64,000 nt of DNA from Bog-473 sp963791995 (lineage in GTDB: Bacteria; Actinomycetota; Acidimicrobiia; Acidimicrobiales; RAAP-2). The translations under genes and the position numbers were made by a program. Positions 27,564 through 36,507 of this stretch are shown piece after piece. The stretch lies in NCBI GenBank assembly GCA_963791995.1, contig CAWBUQ010000004.1, positions 592,649 to 656,648 of the forward strand. The letters run 5' to 3'. The notes under the pieces are model-generated. The model was given only the letters and a program-made list of their open reading frames with translations. It had not been told where the DNA came from and searched no databases. Position 1 is the first letter of the stretch. Each line of letters starts with the position of its first letter.

Positions 27564-28366
27564 GCCAGGCGGATCTCTCCGCGCCCCCACCGGTCATCGC
27601 GTTCAGCGGGGTCACCGTGCAACGCGAGGGCGTGCCCGTGCTGGCGGGAGTGGACTGGCGGGTCGAGGCAGAGGACCGTTGGGTGATTCTCGGGCCGAAC
27701 GGCTCAGGCAAGACGACGCTGTTGCAGGTCGCGGCGGCTCGGCTCTGGCCGACCGCCGGGGTCGTCGAGATCCTCGGCGCCCGGCTCGGCCGCGTCGACG
27801 TCCGCACCTTGCGACCCCGGGTCGCGCTGGTGAGCGGTGCGGTGACCCGGCAGCTGCGTTCTGACGTGGCGGCCCGCGACGTCGTGGCGAGCGGGCGGTA
27901 CGGCGCACTCGAGACCTGGTGGAACCGGTACACGCTGGAAGATTGGAAGAAAGCGGACCAATTGTTGGCCCGCGGCGGTGTGGCCGAGATCGAAGACCGC
28001 CCCTTCGGGGTGATCTCCGAGGGCGAGCGCCAGCAGGTCCTCCTCGCCCGGGCCCTCATGAGTGAGCCAGAACTCCTGATGCTGGACGAACCCTTTGCCG
28101 GGCTGGACCTGGGCGCCCGCGAACGGCTGCTCGTGCAGCTCGCCGCCCTGGCCTCGGACCGGGCCAGCCCGCCCATGGTCCTGGTGACACACCACTGTGA
28201 GGAGATCCCGCCGGGGTTCACCCACGCCGGGCTCGTATCGGGCGGTGCGTTAGTGGCGTCGGGTGCCCTCCCCGACGTCGTGACCTCCGATCGCGTCTCG
28301 GCGTGCTTCGGCATATCAGTCGCTGTCGGCTGCACCGACGGCCGGTGGTGGAGTCGCGCGACCTGA
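27560..28366 (+). CDS. ABC transporter ATP-binding protein (ModF/YlmA-like, stand-alone)
   Basis: A 268-residue ABC ATPase from GTG 27560. It has Walker A ILGPNGSGKTTLL near residue 43, a signature that reads ISEGERQQVLLARAL rather than canonical LSGGQ, Walker B LLMLDEPFAGLD, and the H-loop region VLVTHHCEEIP. It resembles soluble ABC ATPases of the ModF/YlmA group. No permease is adjacent, so the transport partner, if any, is unknown. It is the last gene of the cysH operon. Confidence 0.85.
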   Translation: MSQADLSAPPPVIAFSGVTVQREGVPVLAGVDWRVEAEDRWVILGPNGSGKTTLLQVAAARLWPTAGVVEILGARLGRVDVRTLRPRVALVSGAVTRQLRSDVAARDVVASGRYGALETWWNRYTLEDWKKADQLLARGGVAEIEDRPFGVISEGERQQVLLARALMSEPELLMLDEPFAGLDLGARERLLVQLAALASDRASPPMVLVTHHCEEIPPGFTHAGLVSGGALVASGALPDVVTSDRVSACFGISVAVGCTDGRWWSRAT

Positions 28367-28418
28367 GCGCGGCGACAGGCGCGCGCGAAGTGTCACACGA
28401 CCACACGCGAAAAGGGGC

Positions 28419-28448
28419 TTGATTCGTCGCGATCGCGCGGGGTACAAC
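28419..28448 (+). promoter_or_regulatory. sigma70-type promoter candidate
   Basis: TTGATT and TACAAC are separated by 18 nt in the 203-bp gap between the ABC ATPase and the next gene, about 115 bp upstream of its start. The match is moderate, and nothing else is evident in this gap. Confidence 0.4.
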
Positions 28449-28569
28449 GAACGGGACAGGAGAAGTGCCGACGGGGGTCGGCGCTATGGCATTTCCCCAA
28501 CCATCCACCATTTGCAAATAGCCGCTCATTAGGCTTTTCAGCGGAGAAGCGAAGGTAGGTCGTCGGGGA

Positions 28570-29292
28570 GTGACGATTTTGATCCTGCTAGTCCTCGTAG
28601 TGCTGTTGTGGGTCGCGGTGTTGGCTCCGAGCGCGTGGCGGCGTTTCGGAGAGCGGCAAGGAGTGGGTTCTATCGACCACTTCCATCACCAACTGCAACT
28701 ACTCGAACATGCCGGCCCCAAGACGGTCGCGCCGGCCTATCGCCTGCACACAGCCGTGCCCGGCCAGGGATCTGCGGAGAGCTCCGCAACTGGTACCGAC
28801 GCGTCCCGGCCGAAGTTGGTGTTGCTGCAGGCGACTGCCGACGCGAACGCGGCCGACGTGGACGACGACGACGGCACGCACTACCAGCGCGTGGGCGTGC
28901 TCGACCGCCCCGAACCAGCCTGCGTGCCCGATGTCAGTGCAGATCTCCCTGCGTTGCGGCGGGAGCAGGCACGCCGTCGGTGCACGGTCCTCCTGCGCTG
29001 CCTCTGCGGCGTGGCGCTGTCGACGGGCCTGATCGGGATGTTCCCCGGTTTCCACTTGGCCTGGGTCTTCACCGGTGTGGCCGGGGTGGCGGCCTTGGGA
29101 CTCGTCGGGCTGATGGCCTACGCCAGGGAGCTCGAGGCAGAGCAGGAGCGCCGGCAGGCCCGACGCCTTGCATCGTCACGGAGCGGACCTGGGGACCCCG
29201 CGGTGGCCCCCGCGGCGGCCGGGTATCCGGGGGCCTGGGACGAAGACGACTACGGCGACGAGTACGAGGTACCCAGGACCGCAGCTCTCTGA
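28570..29292 (+). CDS. membrane protein with N-terminal anchor and central hydrophobic pair
   Basis: The product has 240 residues from GTG 28570 (AAGGTAGGT upstream). A hydrophobic N-terminal helix (ILILLVLVVLLWVAVLAP) is followed by a WRRFGER basic boundary. A soluble segment rich in Ala/Asp comes next, then two hydrophobic segments near residues 145-185, and an acidic Gly/Tyr-rich tail. The layout is reminiscent of the actinobacterial divisome protein SepX, but I see no decisive motif, so function is left open. It is the last chromosomal gene before the tRNA and the island. Confidence 0.6.
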   Translation: MTILILLVLVVLLWVAVLAPSAWRRFGERQGVGSIDHFHHQLQLLEHAGPKTVAPAYRLHTAVPGQGSAESSATGTDASRPKLVLLQATADANAADVDDDDGTHYQRVGVLDRPEPACVPDVSADLPALRREQARRRCTVLLRCLCGVALSTGLIGMFPGFHLAWVFTGVAGVAALGLVGLMAYARELEAEQERRQARRLASSRSGPGDPAVAPAAAGYPGAWDEDDYGDEYEVPRTAAL

Positions 29293-29374
29293 GCGACCTG
29301 CTCCGTCGAACGGGTTCCGTGCGCTGACCAGGGATGAGGGGCCCGCGTCACCCCGACTATCCTGAGGGCTCCCC

Positions 29375-29450
29375 GGGGGTGTAGCTCAGCTGGTAGAGCG
29401 CTACGTTCGCAACGTAGAGGCCGAGGGTTCGAGTCCCTTCACCTCCACCA
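29375..29450 (+). tRNA. tRNA-Ala (anticodon CGC)
   Basis: A complete 76-nt cloverleaf with encoded CCA end. The acceptor stem GGGGGTG pairs with CACCTCC and contains the alanine identity pair G3:U70. The anticodon stem CTACG/CGTAG encloses TTCGCAA, giving anticodon CGC for GCG codons. The T arm carries GGTTCGAGTCC. Its 3' half is duplicated at 49752-49795, marking it as the attachment site of the following island. Confidence 0.95.
29406..29449 (+). repeat. attL: direct repeat, left island border (within tRNA-Ala)
   Basis: The sequence from the anticodon loop to the end of the acceptor stem is repeated at 49752-49795 over 44 bp with a single mismatch (C to T at 29413/49759). The last 36 bp are identical. 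Confidence 0.9.
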
Positions 29451-29504
29451 AAGGCCCAGGTCAGAGGGCTGAAGTGGGATCCCCCAGAAAATCAGATTCT
29501 CCGG

Positions 29505-29526
29505 CGTGTCTTTACGTGTCTTTACG
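29505..29526 (+). repeat. tandem decamer near left island end
   Basis: Two head-to-tail copies of CGTGTCTTTA followed by CG lie 55 bp inside the left border. Related tandem pairs are found at 49628-49650 and 53511-53532. Arm-type recombinase sites are one possible role. Confidence 0.5.
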
Positions 29527-29607
29527 GGTCACGCCGCACGCGAATTCGGGGCCCCGTGCAGTGGGCACATTCGCAGGAATAGTGCGGTCGATTCTCGGGG
29601 CAGATAC

Positions 29608-30138
29608 TCAGAATTCGACTCGGAACTTGGGCTGGAAGGTCGCCGTGGTTGGACGAATGCCTGCGATGCGGTCGACTCGGTAGCTCCGAAGCGCTCCATG
29701 GTCGTTGACGACGAAGAGGATCAGGTTGCCGTCTTGGGTGTAGCGCAGTGAGTACGGCTCGACTCGCCGTGATCCCCATCGCCCGTTCTCGGCTCGGTAG
29801 TCGATGTCGACCTTCAGGCGGTTGACTCCGGCATGGCGGAGTAACTCGAGTGGGACGCCGCGCCTCCACGAGGTGATGGCCTTGGGTGCCTCCCAGTCGG
29901 GGTCCAATGTGCCGAGCGAGGCTCGGGGGAGCTCGACGATGCGCAGCGTGCCTGCGAGCCAGCCGAAGACATCGTCGAGAGTCGACCAAAAGTCGGCGAA
30001 GGGCGGCAGCGGTTGGGGGAGTTGGTGGCCGAGCATGTTCTCCCACTCGACTTCGATCTCCTCTCGAAACGGAGACGTGCGGATGGTGTCGATGGTCGGA
30101 ACGTCGATCTGAGCGTGGCTGCACTTGCGGGCAAGCAC
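29608..30138 (-). CDS. WYL-domain-like protein
   Basis: A 176-residue product if started at GTG 30138. The C-terminal half, with SRRVEPYSLRYTQDGNLILF and RSYRVDRIAGIRPT, resembles the WYL domain (ligand-sensing domain of many bacterial regulators). No HTH precedes it. The start is uncertain and the protein may be a stand-alone WYL module or a fragment of a longer one. It is the outermost gene on the left side of the island. Confidence 0.6.
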   Translation of the reverse strand: MLARKCSHAQIDVPTIDTIRTSPFREEIEVEWENMLGHQLPQPLPPFADFWSTLDDVFGWLAGTLRIVELPRASLGTLDPDWEAPKAITSWRRGVPLELLRHAGVNRLKVDIDYRAENGRWGSRRVEPYSLRYTQDGNLILFVVNDHGALRSYRVDRIAGIRPTTATFQPKFRVEF

Positions 30139-30264
30139 ACTGTGCCCTTGCAGTTGCCCTGATCAACCGAGCCCGGCCCGAGCGTTGCGATCTCGACTTC
30201 GGCAGAAGTGACCGCCGGCAGGTTGGGCGTCAGGGCGGCGACCTGTACGCACATGCCGTGGATT

Positions 30265-30417
30265 TCAGCTGTTGGCCTGGGTGATGGAGCCGGGAGTGAG
30301 CAGGATCAACACGCCGTCTGGGTCGTGAACGGTCGCGATGGCTATGGGTCCGTTCGGAGTCAGTTGTCTGATTCGCCGGGGCGAGCCGCCAAGCACAATC
30401 GTGGTCAAGCGGAGCAC
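30265..30417 (-). CDS. small ORF overlapping the end of the DUF302 gene
   Basis: GTG 30417 overlaps the last 13 bp of the upstream DUF302 gene and gives 50 residues that look protein-coding (RIRQLTPNGPIAIATVHD, then GVLILLTPGS). I do not recognise a family. It may be a real coupled small gene or, given the local indels, a C-terminal extension displaced by a frameshift. No counterpart follows the second DUF302 gene. Confidence 0.4.
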   Translation of the reverse strand: MLRLTTIVLGGSPRRIRQLTPNGPIAIATVHDPDGVLILLTPGSITQANS

Positions 30418-30962
30418 GCTGACACCACGGCCTGGCCGATCTTGTCGTCAAGTTCCCTACCGATCTCGTCGATCTCTTTCGATCCCAATGATGCAAAGAG
30501 ACTCGAAGGACGGTCATAGGAGATGTGGGCGCCGCCGACATTGTCGGCGAACACCGCCACCCCGAAGGGCGCGTACAGTGCAGCTGCCGGCTCGGCGCTG
30601 AGGACCCGCCGAGCGAGAAGCGGATTGCCAACCAGGTAGCGGGTCGCTCCGAGTGGTTCGCCGTTCAGGCTCAAAAGAGCACCTTGATCTAGCCGTGCCA
30701 GTGCCACGAACCCGGTCGGCCCGAAGTACGCAGCAACCGTGGATTCCACTTCAGCCCACGAGGCGTGTCGCATGACAAGGTCGAGAGACACGAGGGGGTC
30801 GAGAAGCGGGATCTGCTCGTCGAGGCGCGCCCTGGTGGTCACAAAGTCGTGACTGCTCTGGTACGTAATTCGGAGGGTGTACTGCTCGGTGTCGGTGTGC
30901 ATTGGCGTTGCCGTCTGAGCCCGTAGGTCCGCGTGCTTGAGGGGGGTTGGGCCGTTACTCAT
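30405..30962 (-). CDS. DUF302 family protein (copy 1)
   Basis: A 185-residue cytoplasmic protein with the DUF302 fold pattern: TYQSSHDFVTTRARLDEQIP at the N-terminus, then FVALARLDQGALLSLNGE and ARRVLSAEPAAALYAPF. It is clearly paralogous to the protein at 41399-41887, with FGPTGFVALxRxDQGALxSLxG shared. Its start overlaps the end of the alpha/beta-hydrolase gene by 8 bp. DUF302 has no settled biochemical role. The repeated pairing with a hydrolase suggests a shared pathway. Confidence 0.8.
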   Translation of the reverse strand: MSNGPTPLKHADLRAQTATPMHTDTEQYTLRITYQSSHDFVTTRARLDEQIPLLDPLVSLDLVMRHASWAEVESTVAAYFGPTGFVALARLDQGALLSLNGEPLGATRYLVGNPLLARRVLSAEPAAALYAPFGVAVFADNVGGAHISYDRPSSLFASLGSKEIDEIGRELDDKIGQAVVSACSA

Positions 30963-31869
30963 TGTCAGTTGCCTCTCTGATCAGTTCAGCCACGGTTTGG
31001 GGCTGGTTCCACTGGGGCCAATGTGAGGCGTTTTGCACCAGGTGAAGCGACGGTTCCCTGAACAGCCCGGCTATCTCGGCCGCAAGGGTCGGGTTCAGAT
31101 AGCGATCCGCCACGCCAAAGATGATCGAGACCGGAACCTCGAGGCGTCCGATTGCACCACTGTCGATGAACTCGTCCTGTCTGAATAACTCGTCGAACAG
31201 TCGCCCGGTCCAGGCCCGGATAGCCATGAGGGCATCGGGCTGGTCGGCGTCGCCGAAGAACTGCGGGAGGATCGACTGAACGGCCAGGCTGTCGGGGTCG
31301 ACGGCTTCCAACCCCCATTGGTCGGCGGTGTGTTGCAGCAGCCAGAGACGCTGACCCTCGTCATTGAACATGGCGTCGGCGAGCGATGTGAGTGCCGGAT
31401 CGGCGAGCAGTCGGATCATCTCAGGAAGGTGCAGTGTGGGCTGGTGCCCAAACATGGTGTTGAGCAGAACCAGATGGGCTAGCCGCTGGGGATGGGCGAC
31501 GGCGAACGCAACCGCGTCCGGCCCGGAAGCGTCGTGACCGACAAGTACGGCGCGGCCGATGCCGAGATCGTCAAGCACAGCCGCGAGTAGGGACCCATGT
31601 TCTTCGGGAGAAAATCCGACCGCTTTGGGGCGATCGGACCGACCGTATCCGAGCCAATCGAAGGCAACGGCCCGCCTCGGGTAAAGCTTCGGAAGGAGCT
31701 TGTCGTAGATCTTGTGATCGTCGGGAAACCCGTGCATCAAAACGATCGGCGGATCCTCACCGGGTATGTCGCGCACGAAGACGCTGCCGTGGGTGGTGTC
31801 TACTCGTCGCTCGTTAGAGTACACATCCGGGTCAGTCACAACTTCTATCGATTCATCCTGCATTGTCAT
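30955..31869 (-). CDS. alpha/beta-hydrolase, epoxide hydrolase/haloalkane dehalogenase-like (copy 1, cytosolic)
   Basis: A 304-residue protein from ATG 31869 with a perfect SD (AAGGAGG at 31875-31881). The oxyanion motif HGFPDDHKIYD and nucleophile elbow LVGHDASGPDAVAF place an Asp as nucleophile, as in epoxide hydrolases and haloalkane dehalogenases. The acid/base region FGVADRYLNP and a His in NASHWPQW complete a triad. The same frame is open far upstream, which is an artefact of the frameshifted methyltransferase end. It has no signal peptide, unlike its paralogue at 42019-43149. Substrate unknown. Confidence 0.85.
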   Translation of the reverse strand: MTMQDESIEVVTDPDVYSNERRVDTTHGSVFVRDIPGEDPPIVLMHGFPDDHKIYDKLLPKLYPRRAVAFDWLGYGRSDRPKAVGFSPEEHGSLLAAVLDDLGIGRAVLVGHDASGPDAVAFAVAHPQRLAHLVLLNTMFGHQPTLHLPEMIRLLADPALTSLADAMFNDEGQRLWLLQHTADQWGLEAVDPDSLAVQSILPQFFGDADQPDALMAIRAWTGRLFDELFRQDEFIDSGAIGRLEVPVSIIFGVADRYLNPTLAAEIAGLFREPSLHLVQNASHWPQWNQPQTVAELIREATDNE

Positions 31870-32062
31870 TGTTGCCTCCTTGTGAGATCGATGGATGTGC
31901 GCTTGCTCTCGCTCGATTCGGTGACCGCTGATGTCCTTGTTCATCGGCACAGGCACATCTGCACACACTGTTTCGACGGACAGCTGGGTTTGCTGCGGGG
32001 TGTCCTGCGACTTCCAAGGACGGGTGACAGCAACAACGTGGTCACGAACAACCCGAGGATGG

Positions 32063-32998
32063 TCATTCGACCTGCCAGTCCTCCATCTGTGGTAGGATGT
32101 CGGATGGTCGCCTCTCGGCACGACCAGCTCCCACAACCGCTCGCCGGCGGCGCCCTCGATCATCAGCGACTCGGTCGCCGCGTCGTCGAACCCGGAGGAG
32201 TGCATCAACTGGCCGATCGGACGAATGCACCGCGCCGCACTCCCAGGGTGCCGTCGGCGAGCGCTCCAGCGAAGTTGAGCACCCGGAGCGAAACCGTCGT
32301 CGAGGAGCATCGGCAGGGTGGGGCCCGAGGGAAGGCCACCTGCGAAGGTCGTGTCGAACCATGAGCTCGCCCAAGCAGACTCGTCGACCCATTCGATGAG
32401 CTCGAAAGCCCGCTCCGAGAATGGCGTCACGCAGGTTGTCAGAGGTGGTCAGGTGGCTGTCACTCCCGTCCATCGACCACGGCAATGGCCATGAGAGTTC
32501 CGCGTCCGATGTGCGGCAGACCTCCCACACGGCGAACCTGGCGCGAGGTGCCAGCCGCTGGGCGATCTCGACGAACCACTGTCGTTTCGCTTCGATATTC
32601 ATTTGGACGTGCATGGTGAACCCGGCGTCAAACGGATCCTCGGGTACTAGGTCGGCGATGTCGCGGTGGACGAACCGGACACGATCCGACAGCCCGCAAC
32701 GGTCGGTCAGTTCGGCGGCCGCCTTCACGTAGGCCTCGGTGATGTCCACGCCCGTCACCCGGCAGCCCGCGGCCATGGCCACCTGGCGGGCCGGACCGCC
32801 GAGACCGGACCCGATGTCGAGGACGATGTCCGACGGCGACAGCATCAGGGTGACCAGCAATCGCTCGACGGCCTGGGAACCTCCCACGTGGTACTGGTCG
32901 AGGTATTGCAATGCTTCAGCCGTCATTCCATCTGCCGTCGCACCTCCCGGCACGAGTCGGTCGATAGTGGTGATCAGATCCTTCTCGGTATAAGTCAT
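32063..32998 (-). CDS. SAM-dependent methyltransferase (C-terminal frameshifts)
   Basis: ATG 32998 begins a class I methyltransferase. Motif I is VLDIGSGLGGPARQVA near residue 60, then GVDITEAYVKAA, VRFVHRDIADL and FTMHVQMNIEAK. The annotated frame is coherent to about 32415, where one extra base displaces the next block (FELIEWVDESAWASSW lies in another frame). A further slip near 32285 gives a plausible true end at TGA 32205. The fold resembles small-molecule N/O/C-methyltransferases of the sarcosine/phosphoethanolamine type. It is in one transcript with the MFS exporter and hydrolase, suggesting modification of an exported or detoxified compound. Confidence 0.75.
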   Translation of the reverse strand: MTYTEKDLITTIDRLVPGGATADGMTAEALQYLDQYHVGGSQAVERLLVTLMLSPSDIVLDIGSGLGGPARQVAMAAGCRVTGVDITEAYVKAAAELTDRCGLSDRVRFVHRDIADLVPEDPFDAGFTMHVQMNIEAKRQWFVEIAQRLAPRARFAVWEVCRTSDAELSWPLPWSMDGSDSHLTTSDNLRDAILGAGFRAHRMGRRVCLGELMVRHDLRRWPSLGPHPADAPRRRFRSGCSTSLERSPTAPWECGAVHSSDRPVDALLRVRRRGDRVADDRGRRRRAVVGAGRAERRPSDILPQMEDWQVE

Positions 32999-33176
32999 GT
33001 CACTCCTGGATGGTCGGGGTGTTATTTGGTGCGTATTCGCCGTGGTGGTCCGCAGGCAGTCGGTTCGGAGCGGTCGCCGCCGGCCAATTCGGCGGCTGCC
33101 CGGAGCGACGGAGCCAGTGGTGGCCCGTCGAACATGGCGATCGGTGGAACCTCATTACGATCAAACGGTGCATAGG

Positions 33177-34820
33177 TCACGAATTCGAACCGGCGGCCGC
33201 TGGTGTCGCGCTTCCCAGTGCTGGTTCGGCTCCCGAAGGAGAGCTCAACGCTCCAAGTCGATCAGTTTGGTCCGCTATGTCCTCCAGTTGCTTCGGACGG
33301 GCGGGAAGGAACGCGATTGCGACGACTGCCCCGACGATTGTGACGGCTCCGACCACCCGGCAACCGCCCGCCAGGCTGTAGAGGAACGCGTGCGTAGCGG
33401 TGTTGGCCAGGTCTTGTGCGGCATGGTCGAGCCCGATCTTCGAGAGCTGGTGAGAGGCGATGATCGCTCCTCCGACCGAGCCCTTTGCACCCGCGACGGC
33501 TCGCTCAGGTACTCCAGACGGCAACTCCGACACCAGTCGACTCGTGTACAGGGACGTGGCGACACTGCCAATAACCGCCACCCCGAGCGTGCCGCCGAAG
33601 AGGCGGGTGGCATCGTTGACGGCAGATCCCACTCCCGCCTTTGCCGCTGGTACCGCGCCCATGATCGCTTCGGTGGCCGGCGCGCTGGTGAGACCCATCC
33701 CTGAGCCGAGGAACAGCATCTGACCGACGATGACGAGATAGGTCGTGGATCCAGATGCGGTCGAAGCCCAGAGAAGCCCAGTCGCAAACAGCAACAACCC
33801 AGTTCCGACGATTGCCTTGTTCCCCACCCGAACGGCGAGTTTCGTGCCCAGCACCGACGTCACAGCCACAGAAGCGGCCACCGGTAGAAGACGGACCCCG
33901 GTACCCAGGGGGGTGTATCCCTTCACAATTTGGAAGTACTGGACAACGAGGAAGATAAATCCCGAGAGAGCGAAGAACGAGATCGCGACTGAGCCACTGG
34001 CCGCAGTGAACCGGGGATTGCGAAAGAGGGCCACATCGAGCATGGGGTACTCGGTACGCTGCTCTACCAGGACGAAGATGATGAGGAGCGCCAAGCCGCC
34101 GGCGATGCCGGCCAAGGCGGAGGGAGATGTCCATCCCCAGTCCGGCGCCTCGATGACGCCGAAAATCAGAACCGTCATTCCCGCCGCTGACAACGCAAGA
34201 CCCCGCCAGTCGATCGGCGGTGTACTCGGATCCCGAGAACTCGGCACCGAAACTGCGACGAGGACCGCCACCCCGGCGGCGACGATGGCCATGAAGGCGA
34301 AGATGCTGCCCCACCAGTAGCGCTCCAGAAGCCACCCACCGACAATTGGGCCAGTCGCTATGCCGACCCCGGTCGTGGCACCCCACAGCCCGATCGCCAT
34401 GGCGCGCTCTCCGCGCTCTGTGAAGACATTGACGAGCAAGGACAGCGTGGAGGGGAACATCAGAGCTGCTCCGAGGCCCATGAAGGCGCGGGAAGCAATG
34501 AGTTCGCCGACGGTTCCGGAAAATGCTCCGGCCAGGCTGCCGGCGGCGAAGAGGGCCAGCCCGATCAGCAGAACCCCCTTACGTCCTAGACGGTCGCTCA
34601 GACTTCCTGCCGCCAAGACGAAGGCGGCGAACACCAGGCTGTAGGCATCGACGACCCACTGGAGCTGCGTGGTGGATGCCCCCAGCCTCCGCACCAGCGT
34701 CGGCAAGGCAACGTTGACGATCGTCACGTCCACGCTGATGATGAAGGCTGCGAGACACAGCGCAACAAGGATGGCCACCCGGCTTTGCTGCGCAGGTGCA
34801 TGAGAAGGGATGGTCATCAT
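33177..34820 (-). CDS. MFS drug:H+ antiporter, DHA2 (EmrB/QacA) family
   Basis: A 547-residue membrane protein with 14 predicted transmembrane segments. DHA2 hallmarks are SVDVTIVNVALPTL in helix 1 and GSLSDRLGRKGVLLIG (motif A) between helices 2 and 3, then GPIVGGWLLERYWW (motif C region). It probably exports hydrophobic compounds. Its start overlaps the stop of the small gene upstream (ATGA), and it is downstream of the divergent HxlR operator, so it is presumably repressed by that regulator. Confidence 0.92.
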   Translation of the reverse strand: MMTIPSHAPAQQSRVAILVALCLAAFIISVDVTIVNVALPTLVRRLGASTTQLQWVVDAYSLVFAAFVLAAGSLSDRLGRKGVLLIGLALFAAGSLAGAFSGTVGELIASRAFMGLGAALMFPSTLSLLVNVFTERGERAMAIGLWGATTGVGIATGPIVGGWLLERYWWGSIFAFMAIVAAGVAVLVAVSVPSSRDPSTPPIDWRGLALSAAGMTVLIFGVIEAPDWGWTSPSALAGIAGGLALLIIFVLVEQRTEYPMLDVALFRNPRFTAASGSVAISFFALSGFIFLVVQYFQIVKGYTPLGTGVRLLPVAASVAVTSVLGTKLAVRVGNKAIVGTGLLLFATGLLWASTASGSTTYLVIVGQMLFLGSGMGLTSAPATEAIMGAVPAAKAGVGSAVNDATRLFGGTLGVAVIGSVATSLYTSRLVSELPSGVPERAVAGAKGSVGGAIIASHQLSKIGLDHAAQDLANTATHAFLYSLAGGCRVVGAVTIVGAVVAIAFLPARPKQLEDIADQTDRLGALSSPSGAEPALGSATPAAAGSNS

Positions 34821-35044
34821 GCTCTCCCGTGGAGTCGAATTCCGGGGGTGCCGCAGCGAATGCGCGTCAGCGACCAGTCCAGTAGAGGGAGCCGTAACTT
34901 CTTTGATCCGGCCTTTCCTCTGGTCTTCCGCTCTGCCCTGGAATCGACCCGAGCGCGGTGTGCGAGTCGGGACTCTTCGGCTTGTTCCAACCGGCTACGG
35001 ATCCTCTCCGCGACTAGGCGCTCGAGTTGGCTGTAGTTGTGCAT
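34817..35044 (-). CDS. small basic protein coupled to the MFS exporter
   Basis: A 75-residue product from ATG 35044, with AGAGGAG 5 nt upstream and a stop overlapping the MFS start. It begins MHNYSQLERLVAERIRSRLE, a predicted amphipathic helix, and is rich in Arg/Lys. I do not recognise it. The SD and coupling support real translation; it may be a leader or regulatory peptide for the exporter. Confidence 0.6.
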   Translation of the reverse strand: MHNYSQLERLVAERIRSRLEQAEESRLAHRARVDSRAERKTRGKAGSKKLRLPLLDWSLTRIRCGTPGIRLHGRA

Positions 35045-35070
35045 CACATCTCCTCTGAGGGTGACGGGTG

Positions 35071-35107
35071 CTTGAGATTCTAAAGTACTACTCTTGAAAT
35101 AGTCAAG
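35071..35107. promoter_or_regulatory. HxlR operator candidate, divergent promoter 1
   Basis: The 73-bp gap between divergent genes holds CTTGAGA at 35071 and CTTGA-AATAG-TCAAG (perfect 5+5 inverted repeat) at 35093-35107. The same arrangement recurs at 41192-41227 next to the second HxlR-type gene. Confidence 0.65.
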
Positions 35108-35116
35108 CTACTCACC

Positions 35117-35748
35117 ATGATGAGGGGAATACGGTCCTATGACCAGTACTGCGCAGTGGCCAGAGCACTCGACGTCGTGGGTGACCGCTGGACCCTGCTC
35201 ATCGTCCGCGAGCTGCTCCTACGGCCCTGTCGCTACCGCGAGTTGCAGGAAGGGCTTCCCGGCGTAGCCACCAACCTGTTGGCCGATCGCCTGCGCCATC
35301 TCGAGGAGAGCGGCGTGGTTACCCGCGACGAGCAGGGCCGCTACGAATTGACGGAGCCGGGAAAGGACTCGCCACCCCCGTGCGTGAGTTCGTTGGTTGG
35401 GCCGCTCCGCTCACGACGGAAGAAAAGTGGCGATTCCTTTCGGAGCCGTTGGCTGGAGATTCCGTTGGACTTAATGTTCGGCGGATCCGACCCGAACAGG
35501 CCTGACCTCGAGGTCGAGGTCCGAGCCGGGGGTCAGGAGCGGTGACGCTCGTGTCGAGAAACTGCGAGATTCATTGCCGTTCAGGGCCCGCCGACTCGCC
35601 AGATGTCGTGGTGACCGGCCCAGCGGACACGATCATCGGTCTCTTGGCCGGTCGACTCGATGAAGATGCCATGGTTGAAGAAGGTGCGAGCATCCTCGGT
35701 GACTTCGTGCAGGTTGCGCAACCGCGTCAACCCGACTGGCTTCAGTGA
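35117..35748 (+). CDS. HxlR-type winged-helix regulator with C-terminal SCP2-like domain (three apparent frameshifts)
   Basis: The N-terminal HxlR domain is intact: SYDQYCAVARALDVVGDRWT, LLIVRELLLRPCRYREL, and ATNLLADRLRHLEESGVV. After residue about 85 the frame slips near 35365, again near 35505 and near 35530. The displaced pieces (PVREFVGWAAPL, DLEVEVRAGGQE, VVTGPADTIIGLLAGRLDED) together make a second domain matching the second HxlR protein of this island. The gene could be decayed or carry sequence errors. It is divergent from the MFS operon and next to the shared operator, so it probably represses that operon until ligand binds. Confidence 0.75.
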
Positions 35749-35851
35749 ATTCCTCGTAGCTGGATCGGTATTCGGGCCACTTCGTCGATCCCTCATCGAC
35801 AAATCGCCCGCGGCGGGGAAGTTCGTCCCCGGCGTGGACGTTGAACCCAGC

Positions 35852-36427
35852 ATGGATCGGACAGTTCGAGTACTGCTGGTGTCGGGAAGCCTAAGGGGCC
35901 GGTCGACCAACACGGCGGCGCTTCGTACCGCCGCTGCCGCAATCGTCCCAGGAGTGGAGGCCGTGCTCTACGAGGGCGTCAGTGGCTTGCCTCACTTCAA
36001 CCCCGACGACGACAGCGATCCGCTCCCCGGTGCCGTCGCCGACCTGCGATCCCAGATCAGGACCGCCGACGCGGTCCTCTTGTCGACCCCGGAGTATGCG
36101 GGAGCGCTCCCCGGGTCGTTCAAGAACCTCTTGGACTGGACCATCGGCGATGACCAGCCCGGCTCGATCTACCAGAAGCCCGTCGCCTGGGTCAACGTCT
36201 CCGCCCATGGTGCCGTCAACGCTCACGAGTCATTGCGCAAGGTCCTTTGCTACGCCACCGCCCAGATCATCGAAGAGGCCTGCGCAGAGGTATCCGTCAT
36301 CCACCCGATGGTCGACGACGACGGGCTGATCGCTGATGAGTACGTCCGCAGTCAACTTGCTGCGCTCCTCGAGACCCTCGCCGCGCACGTCCGCAGCACC
36401 GATGACTCGGCCAATCGTCGAACTTGA
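35852..36427 (+). CDS. NAD(P)H-dependent FMN reductase family protein
   Basis: A 191-residue flavodoxin-like reductase. The phosphate-binding loop is VSGSLRGRSTNTAALRTA at the N-terminus, TPEYAGALPGSFKNLLDW is the family signature near residue 85, and VNVSAHGAVNAHESLR follows. It likely reduces FMN, quinones or azo/nitro compounds with NAD(P)H. ATG 35852 is chosen because the P-loop strand begins right after it. It lies downstream of the HxlR gene on the same strand and may be part of the same response. Confidence 0.85.
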   Translation: MDRTVRVLLVSGSLRGRSTNTAALRTAAAAIVPGVEAVLYEGVSGLPHFNPDDDSDPLPGAVADLRSQIRTADAVLLSTPEYAGALPGSFKNLLDWTIGDDQPGSIYQKPVAWVNVSAHGAVNAHESLRKVLCYATAQIIEEACAEVSVIHPMVDDDGLIADEYVRSQLAALLETLAAHVRSTDDSANRRT

Positions 36428-36507
36428 TGTGGCCGCCCGCAAGGGGTCGAATATCTGGAACGGCGCTCGGCCACCTGCTCACTCCGGCGACTCTCGTTTA
36501 GGTGTTG